A DNA stretch of 64,000 bases from Lineus longissimus (Eukaryota; Nemertea; Pilidiophora; Heteronemertea; Lineidae), in contig NC_088325.1 in assembly GCF_910592395.1 (NCBI RefSeq), positions 15,750,109 to 15,814,108 of the forward strand, in the 5' to 3' direction. The notes under the pieces are model-generated. The model worked only from the letters and a program-made list of their open reading frames with translations. It was not told the origin of the DNA and did not search any database. Shown here piece after piece: positions 57,901 through 64,000 of the stretch. Each line of letters opens with the position of its first letter. The first letter of the stretch is position 1. A program made the translations under genes and the position numbers.

Positions 57901-60900
57901 ATAAAGCGTGCAGATCGGCTGCCCATCGCCTGTACGGCTCATGCTTGATCTTACCTTTCTGCCCAGCTCCGGATCCTTCCATAAAGCGTGCAGATCGGCT
58001 GCCCATCGCCTGTACGGCTCATGCTTGATCTTACCTTTCTGCCCAGCTCCGGATCCTTCCATAAAGCATGCAGACCGGCTGCCCATCGCCTGTACGGCTC
58101 GTGCTTGATCTTACCTTTCTGCCCAGCTCCGGATCCTTCCATAAAGCGTGCAGATCGGCTGCCCATCGCCTGTACGGCTCATGCTTGATCTTACCTTTCT
58201 GCCCAGCTCCGGATCCTTCCATAAAGCGTGCAGATCGGCTGCCCATCGCCTGTACGGCTCATGCTTGATCTTACCTTTCTGCCCAGCTCCGGATCCTTCC
58301 ATAAAGCGTGCAGATCGGCCGCCCATCGCCTGTACGGCTCATGCTTGATCTTACCTTTCTGCCCAGCTCCGGATCCTTCCATAAAGCATGCAGACCGGCT
58401 GCCCATCGCCTGTACGGCTCGTGCTTGATCTTACCTTTCTGCCCAGCTCCGGATCCTTCCATAAAGCGTGCAGATCGGCTGCCCATCGCCTGTACGGCTC
58501 ATGCTTGATCTTACCTTTCTGCCCAGCTCCGGATCCTTCCATAAAGCGTGCAGATCGGCTGCCCATCGCCTGTACGGCTCATGCTTGATCTTACCTTTCT
58601 GCCCAGCTCCGGATCCTTCCATAAAGCATGCAGACCGGCTGCCCATCGCCTGTACGGCTCGTGCTTGATCTTACCTTTCTGCCCAGCTCCGGATCCTTCC
58701 ATAAAGCGTGCAGATCGGCTGCCCATCGCCTGTACGGCTCATGCTTGATCTTACCTTTCTGCCCAGCTCCGGATCCTTCCATAAAGCGTGCAGATCGGCT
58801 GCCCATCGCCTGTACGGCTCATGCTTGATCTTACCTTTCTGCCCAGCTCCGGATCCTTCCATAAATCGTGCAGATCGGCTGCCCATCGTCTGTACGGATC
58901 ATGCTTGATCTTACCTTTCTGCCCAGCTCCGGATCCTTCCATAAAGCGTGCAGATCGGCTGCCCAGCGTCTGTACGGCTCATGCTTGATCTTGCCAAGAA
59001 AGGCAGGTCTGGAAGTTTAAAAAAACATTGGGTGAGTAGTAAACTCCAGCTCTGATTAGCTGTTCGGCGGGCGGCTCGAGCGATTGCCAAGCAGACCATA
59101 ACTTTGCCACGGGTGGTCTCACAAATTAATTCGATTGAATCCTGGAAATGACTGTGTCGATACCCAAACGAGGCAGTCCGGCCATCTCACCTTGATGTCC
59201 AATCAGATGGCTCCCAGTCTTCATACTCGTTTCCAGGACCTTCAAAGTACTGCTCCATGAATTCTCTGAGTGCTTTTCTGGTAATGTTATCATTGGACGA
59301 GGTCGTGTTCGCAAATGCAGAGAGAACGACATCTGTAAGAAGATTTGATTCTGTATGAGGGAATTCCCGTCCGAAACACTTATTGTTTCTTTTGACGTAG
59401 TGTAAAGAGTGATGATAGCTATGATTATACACGGCTGCTATTATAGTAGTTTCTTGGTAGTTCTTTCATTTATACACATGCGCAACGGATATGATGCCTT
59501 TGGGGGTGCAGACAGAGGTGTCTGAGCTAGTGTCTTCCCATTTCGCACCTTAATTATTCCCATTTTGCCCCTTTTCCATTTTACCTCTTTCCCATCTCTC
59601 CCAATTGCCACTTCGCCTCTTTCCCATTTCACCCCTTTTCCCATTAGGCTACATAAGAAATTATACTTGTTTTTCTTGGTCGTGGGTCTTAGTTCACACC
59701 CTTCTTGCAAAGTCTTCTCAAAGGAGCTAAACTTTACATGTAACCTATAAAGAGGGGAGCTGCAGTGGATTATAAGTTAAAATGTATCAAGATACGGTTT
59801 TAAGACAACAGGTTCAATACGAATTCAATTCGAATTATTAACCTGGCCACACTCAATGTGAATGCAAATGTGAATGCAATCGGTTTCACCAGTTGCGCCG
59901 CCTATTATGCATGTGCACAGGTGACGTCATCAGTTGATACGCATTATTTGGGGGAGTATGGTAGGCCTCTGGTTGAAAACTTGATCAATCGGTCCAGTAG
60001 CTTTTGTGCTAGAGCCCCAAACATACATGCATGTGACATGGTCAAAATGAAAAGGGGCGAAATGGGAATAGGGGCGAAACAGGAAGGGGCGAAATGGGAA
60101 AGGGGCGAAATGGGAAAGGGGCGAAATGCAAAGGGGCGAAATGGGAATGGGGCGAAATGGGAAAGGGGCGAATTTGGAAAGGCCAGTATGGGAAGGGGCG
60201 AAATGGGAAAAAACCGTCTCCGCTCGGAGGTTATCAGGCGTATTAGCATTTTATTAATCCGGACGCAGTGGCGGACCGGCTTCGTCCTGTGGCGAAGAGA
60301 GACGATCAGGATGATGAACTGAACTGCCCCGAGGTGCAGGTGACAGCGGGAAGAAAGGGGTTTGCAAGAGTTCTTACCTGCGTCAGCTTTCATATTCAGA
60401 TCAACAAATGTTTTAGAATCATTAAAGAAATGAGCTGCCTGCATCGCCTCTAGAAGGGGACCATCGCAGTACACGGGTCTGGAAGAATACAGAATGGAAG
60501 GTTGGATACTTGGGCTTAATTTCTCTTAGATGTGGTTACTTGCTGGGAGTTTATGGAGGAGCAGTACATATCTGGCCAGGAGTCTGAGAAGGGAAGGGGT
60601 ACATGGCGTCCAAGTCGTTTTTGACATTATGCCCTAAAGATTGGCCGTATCGAATGGTTTTGCAAATTAAGGGTGAGGCGGAAAACTTTGGAGGCTCTCC
60701 GCCTCTTCCCTTGCTCGCCACTCGGGCGGTTTTGGACGTCTAGGTATAACAAAGAAACGTTAGCCAACCCAATCAATGGGTGATATGAATAAAGACTAGG
60801 AAATGCTTTTATCTAAATCTCCATGTACATTTACACTAGGCCTTTCTGTACAAAACCGGAGTAAAAGCATTTGCTAGTCTTTATTCATATCACCCACTGT

Positions 60901-61206
60901 ATGATTTTAGATTTTAGGTTTCGTCGGTAATTTATTTGGCCAACAGATCATTAATTGACAAGAATAGTGACCAATAACGGCTAGGGACACAGCCTGCCAA
61001 GGATCAACAATTAGATCAAGAACGGCTGAGCCCCTGTTTTGTCGGCTCTTGGAGTCTTACGTCTGCTGTTATAGGGGACTTGTTTTTGATAGAGCGCCAT
61101 GCACCTACCTGTCACAGGCCGGAGAGTCCTTCAAATGCTGTCCAATAGAAAGACGGGCAAGGAGGAATACACATCCTAAAATTCGGAAATGACCTTCAGC
61201 GGGCAT
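51936..61206 (-). CDS. TREH: Trehalase, GH37, secreted or membrane-anchored; catalytic Asp replaced
   Basis: Ten exons in consistent phase give 588 aa, in gene order: 61206-61109, 60478-60378, 59332-59191, 59008-58915, 54428-54328, 54166-54074, 53754-53465, 53275-52851, 52636-52412 and 52133-51936. Family members hydrolyse trehalose to two glucoses. Exon 1 encodes a signal peptide (FRILGCVFLLARLSIG), then the Cys pair ACDRPVYC. The first family signature, PGGRF.E.Y.WDSY, is at 169-182. PNAGRVY and PRPES, with conserved Arg, are in exon 7. QWDFPNLWPP at 469-478 matches the second signature except Leu475 (usually Gly, Ala or Val). GGEY at 534-537 keeps the proposed catalytic base. The usual WDFSSRW block reads WGFSTRW, putting Gly325 where the catalytic Asp belongs, and QEGFGW reads QIGFGW. 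The hydrophobic C-terminus (LLIFVICVVIKLLL) fits a GPI signal or membrane anchor, as in animal trehalases. It may be an inactive or altered paralogue. It is transcribed divergently from the zinc-finger gene. Confidence 0.95.
51949..51954 (-). promoter_or_regulatory. AATAAA poly(A) signal inside the last trehalase codons
   Basis: On the - strand the hexamer AATAAA lies within the codons for the final VIKLLL, 10 bases before the stop codon TGA (51936-51938). I see no other AATAAA in the next 100 bases. If it is used, the 3' untranslated region would be only a few to about 20 bases. Confidence 0.4.
54577..56485. mobile_element. Foldback-type inverted-repeat element in trehalase intron 4
   Basis: The left arm (54577-55200) and right arm (55596-56485) are inverted copies around a unique spacer of about 395 bp. 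Arm tips match (ATACAAAACCAAGACCTAAG read inwards from both ends). The inner arm ends match over about 190 bp, including CCGGTCATCACTCTAGCATA. Between these lie subrepeats of about 113 bp (starts at 55892, 56005, 56118, 56230) built on GTACAAAACTAAGATCCCC and its complement, more of them on the right. CTTGAAGAA occurs just outside the left tip (54568-54576) and 6 bp outside the right tip (56492-56500), a likely 9-bp target duplication. Long arms with internal subrepeats and a 9-bp duplication are the hallmarks of foldback elements. No transposase is seen in the spacer. Confidence 0.8.
56588..58914 (-). repeat. 80-bp minisatellite derived from trehalase exon 4 and its 5' splice site
   Basis: About 29 tandem 80-bp units follow directly on exon 4 (58915-59008) in the gene's direction. 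Each unit is a copy of the last 78 or so bases of the exon plus the start of the intron. On the - strand a unit starts GTAAGATCAAGCATGAGCCG and ends CCGGAGCTGGGCAGAAAG. The junction between units therefore recreates AAAG followed by GTAAGATC, a complete 5' splice site. Boundaries recur every 80 bp from 58911 to 56751 with the donor intact (28 including the real one). The two leftmost units (56588-56750) are diverged and have lost GT. No acceptor or upstream part of exon 4 is copied. The exon reading frame (HEPYRRWAADLHALWKDPEL) is preserved in most copies. Confidence 0.97.
59542..59646 (+). repeat. Pyrimidine-rich short repeat in trehalase intron 2, left copy
   Basis: Diverged repeats of about 17 bp such as TTTCCCATTTCACCCC and CACTTCGCCTCTTTCCC. 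The sequence is complementary to the array at 60050-60212 in the same intron. Confidence 0.85.
60050..60212 (+). repeat. Purine-rich short repeat in trehalase intron 2, right copy
   Basis: About nine units of AAAGGGGCGAAATGGG type, period about 16-17 bp. It is the inverse complement of the stretch at 59542-59646, about 400 bp away, so the intron-2 transcript could pair with itself. Confidence 0.9.
60777..60896. mobile_element. 120-bp hairpin element (MITE-like) in trehalase intron 1
   Basis: Arms 60777-60811 and 60862-60896 are 35-bp inverted repeats with a single mismatch (TGGGTGATATGAATAAAGAC at each tip), separated by a 50-bp loop. No clear target duplication was found. A tiny MITE is the simplest reading. 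A hairpin precursor RNA is possible in principle. Confidence 0.7.
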
Positions 61207-62087
61207 TGCTGATGGAGGGGTTTTGCCCACTTGTAAGTGCTTCTAGCTATGGAGACGAGTGAAATAGTGGCTTGATTGGCCGATTCCATTACCTGTAGGT
61301 CTATTTGACCCTGCTGATATCTCTTATCGGAACTACATCGAAACAAAGTTATATCATAGCTTAATCTAAAATTTCTAGCGTCTTCATGCGGAAAGTTGGG
61401 CCAGAAGGGTTAACCATATCCATGTAGGCCTATAGGCCTACTGTACTTCCAGCGGAATTGCCTCCATAGCCTCCGCCCACTTTTTCCAATTTTCGGCGCA
61501 CGGGTAGATATTAATTTACTGTTGTGTGCCTTGATAAAATATAGTATTCTCAATATGCAAAACAGTTGGTGCTTTGATGTTGCAAATGTGGTAACCGAGA
61601 TTGCATGTACACTGGAATTCCTTCCATTATTTTACGTCTGCCTGTGATCAGATTTGGGTGAATTTCACCCTTTACCGGCCATTGTATATTGTATTTCCAT
61701 CTCACCCTCTATTATCCTATTCAAGGTAAAGTGACACGCCTCCAACAACGCTACTCATTTCATTATGATATGAATTGAAGTCTCTGCTTCCATCTATAGC
61801 ATTTTGTTGGAACCCATCATGTCAATAATTGGTACTTTTGATGCACTCCCCACACGAAAAGGAATGACGGTTTTCTCCTTTTCTTGGGTGAAAATTGTTG
61901 TCAAAGGAAAAGTGTCCAAAAATAACAAGGCTTCTTACATTTGTGCTTTTAGACAATCTTTTGAGTTTGCATCATAACTTGTACGACCTTTAAATCATTC
62001 AAATAGGATAAATATAGTCGTATGAACTGCAGAATTGGATAGGGATTTGCCAGAGAAGGCCATCCTCTCCTGGTGATACCAAGCAAT
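61207..62087. promoter_or_regulatory. Intergenic region between divergent trehalase and zinc-finger genes
   Basis: About 880 bp separate the trehalase ATG (61206, - strand) from the zinc-finger ATG (62088, + strand), so promoters and 5' untranslated sequence of both genes must lie here or in unseen upstream exons. A palindromic TAGGCCTATAGGCCTA block occurs at 61425-61440. No TATA box or CpG-rich core stands out. GATTTGCCAG at 62044-62053 could be a 3' splice site for a non-coding first exon of the zinc-finger gene. Confidence 0.45.
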
Positions 62088-63862
62088 ATGGATATCAAGG
62101 AAGAGCCTGGCGAAAGTCTACAAGTGTCAAATGCTGATGTATCAGACATGAAGATAAAAGTAGAACCGGGGCTGGAGACAAATAGTGGCCTTGAATCAGT
62201 CTCACTGGAACTGTCACACATGCCAGAAGCTAAATCAGTCATGGCTCATCTTAGCGTTAAAATGAAGGCCCCAGATTTGTGCACAGACTTGATTCCTGAA
62301 TTGCCTGACACTGGTACAGAACTGGGACTGAGAGACATGACACCTGTGATCATCAAATCAGAACCTGAAGACCACACTGACGTCCCTGACAGCGACATTC
62401 AGGACATTGGTTCATCTGAACGTTGTTTAGAACCACAACCTGTCTTGTTAGTGGAAAACACGGCACATTCAGGTTGTTTCCCTAGTGGCCCTGGTACGAG
62501 TGCTGATTATGCTGTCATGTCATTAGTGACAGAGCAGACCACTCAGATGATCGCCGTCACTTTTGAAGCTGGGGATGGGACGTATTCTGATTGTACCTTT
62601 AATGCTGTGGTGGAGAACATTGCCTTTGTAGCGACAGGAGAAGGTAGAAACCCAAGTGTATTGGAGAAAGAGGTGGAACTCTCCGATGATGATGTCATAA
62701 TTGTGGAAACTGGAAAAAATGATGTAAGTTGAGCTTCAGCTGTCGCGAAGTAATGTACGTAATTATGTAATTTGAAGGTGACCGAGAGTGAAGTGCAGTT
62801 CAGGTACACTGTTAAGGTTTATCCAAGGTTGTACTTTTGGTACATGAAGTTGGATGCGAAGAATTCTAATTCATACTGCAACAGAGTCCCTGCTATTTTT
62901 GGGGTTTCAAATTATCTGTCGTCATTTCAGCAATCAACTGCGAGTTGTTGCACAGAGCCTGAAGCTCACAGCAAGGCAATGGAGATGGAAAGTGAAGAGT
63001 CTGAGACTAATGAAGGAAGTGGTAAGTACCAGTAAGTGCCTACTGGTTATGCGAGTGGGGGAGACAATGTTCGGTCCAATGAGCATTGTTTTGTGAGAGT
63101 ATGTCGGCAGCCATGAGCCTCATACTCTGTCAGGGAATGCATCCCGTCTGAATGATACACCATCATCATGTTGGCAGTTTTCAGCTCAGGTGCCCCTCAA
63201 TGCAGTATTTCATGACTTGTGCTGGTTGTTCGGAATAATAGTGCTCTGTCGCATCAGATCTACTTGATGATGACTTTCTTTACCTGTTCTCTGCAGGTTC
63301 GTCAGACGAGTTCGATACTACGCCAGATGAAGCGGTTGCAGTCCCTCAGCAAAAATTTGAATGTCAATATTGCGGCAAAGCTTTCTTGACGAAATTCTAC
63401 CTGGGGAAACATGAGCGCCTTCACAACGGTGAAAAACCTTACAAATGCAAGCAATGCTGCCGTTATTTCAGCGCGATGTGGCAGTTGATGGATCATATGC
63501 ATACACACGCCAAGGCATTGGATTATATCTGTAAACACTGCGGTGAGACCTTTAAGAATGGGTCCTACTGGAGACAACATGAAAGAGCACATGCAAATAA
63601 GAAACTGCATTGTCACCTGTGTGGACGAGTCTTCATCAAAAAGCTTTACCTTCTCTACCACAAGAAGTCATTTCATGGTTTAGATGTGAAGAATAAACCG
63701 TTGAAATGTAGCAGCTGTCCGAAGACGTTTCACCGTATCCAGGATCTTGACCTCCATCGAGCGGTTCACTTGAAATATTTTGAATGTGATCAGTGTGGCG
63801 AGAAGTTTAACCATAAACATCTCATGTCGAGGCATAAGAATAAAGTACATTTGTCAATATAA
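62088..63862 (+). CDS. C2H2 zinc-finger protein with six fingers and SUMO-type motifs
   Basis: Three exons in phase give 430 aa: 62088-62723, 62931-63021 and 63297-63862. An in-frame stop at 62040 and no earlier ATG support the start at 62088. Residues 1-243 are acidic and probably disordered. They contain three SUMO-acceptor consensus sites, IKEE (3-6), IKVE (23-26) and IKSE (89-92), and an acidic SUMO-interaction-like motif, SDDDVIIVE (199-207). Exon 3 encodes six consecutive C2H2 fingers from about residue 265 to the C-terminus (CQYCGKAF, CKQCCRYF, CKHCGETF, CHLCGRVF, CSSCPKTF, CDQCGEKF, each with paired His). Only the first linker resembles the classical TGEKP (NGEKPYKC). A nuclear DNA-binding regulator, probably SUMO-controlled, is inferred. 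No orthologue is recognised, and there is no KRAB, BTB or ZAD domain. Confidence 0.92.
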
Positions 63863-64000
63863 AAGTGTAGCATGTCTTTGTGTCTCCAGCATGCACACTG
63901 ATGAGTTCACATGCTAAAACCACGATTTTGGAAAAGAAAAGATAATTATTGTAAACTTTATCACGGGAGGTGATGTTAGCCCGGATCTGAAAACCAAACC
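63863..64000 (+). other. 3' region of the zinc-finger gene
   Basis: The sequence after TAA at 63860-63862 to the window edge is presumably 3' untranslated. No AATAAA is visible, so the poly(A) site probably lies beyond the window or uses a variant signal. Confidence 0.4.

Noticed and set aside
56588-58914. CRISPR-like regular array
   Set aside because: Units are contiguous and contain no unique spacers; the sequence is exon-derived and the genome is eukaryotic. The same holds for the other tandem arrays.
56521-58988. Dozens of overlapping 66-71 codon frames on both strands
   Set aside because: All are phase-shifted readings of the 80-bp trehalase-derived minisatellite; only the first copy belongs to a coding exon (58915-59008).
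59944-60474. 176-codon - strand frame taken as one exon
   Set aside because: Only the first 97 bases or so are coding (trehalase exon 2, ending at the donor at 60378); the rest is intron 2 with the short GGGGCGAAATGGG-type array.

Overview
The window is invertebrate (bilaterian animal) nuclear DNA. Genes are split into short exons with GT-AG introns, intergenic stretches are long, minisatellites are abundant, and there are small non-autonomous mobile elements, tRNA-like SINE heads and recurrent TAGGCCTA-type words. A marine lophotrochozoan or invertebrate deuterostome would fit, but nothing in the sequence fixes the phylum. I saw no bacterial, plasmid or phage features.

Three genes can be reconstructed exon by exon with consistent splice phases. 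(1) PPP2R1, the PP2A scaffold subunit A, on the + strand at 32544-41497: 15 exons, 591 aa, with a possible alternative last exon at 44137-44186. (2) A GH37 trehalase on the - strand at 61206-51936: 10 exons, 588 aa, including a signal-peptide exon and a hydrophobic C-terminal tail. (3) A six-finger C2H2 zinc-finger protein on the + strand at 62088-63862: 3 exons, 430 aa, arranged head-to-head with the trehalase about 0.9 kb away. The three products act separately (phosphatase assembly, extracellular or membrane disaccharide hydrolysis, nuclear regulation) and form no pathway.

Layout: 0-32 kb holds no gene I can identify. It carries two 23-bp minisatellites (1.3-2.1 and 4.7-5.5 kb), tandem arrays of 74, 63, 72 and 98 bp, a dispersed element with short CCCTAA runs, and SINE-like pieces. 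32.5-44.2 kb is PPP2R1, with a TTAA-flanked MITE in intron 13. 44.2-51.9 kb is mostly anonymous. 51.9-61.2 kb is trehalase. 62.1-63.9 kb is the zinc-finger gene.

The most unusual structure is trehalase intron 4 (54429-58914). About 2.3 kb of it is an 80-bp minisatellite that copies the 3' end of exon 4 together with its 5' splice site, giving about 27 intact decoy donors directly behind the real one. Almost all of the rest is a foldback-type inverted-repeat element of about 1.9 kb bounded by a 9-bp direct repeat. The predicted trehalase also has Gly where the family has its catalytic Asp, so it may be a pseudoenzyme paralogue.
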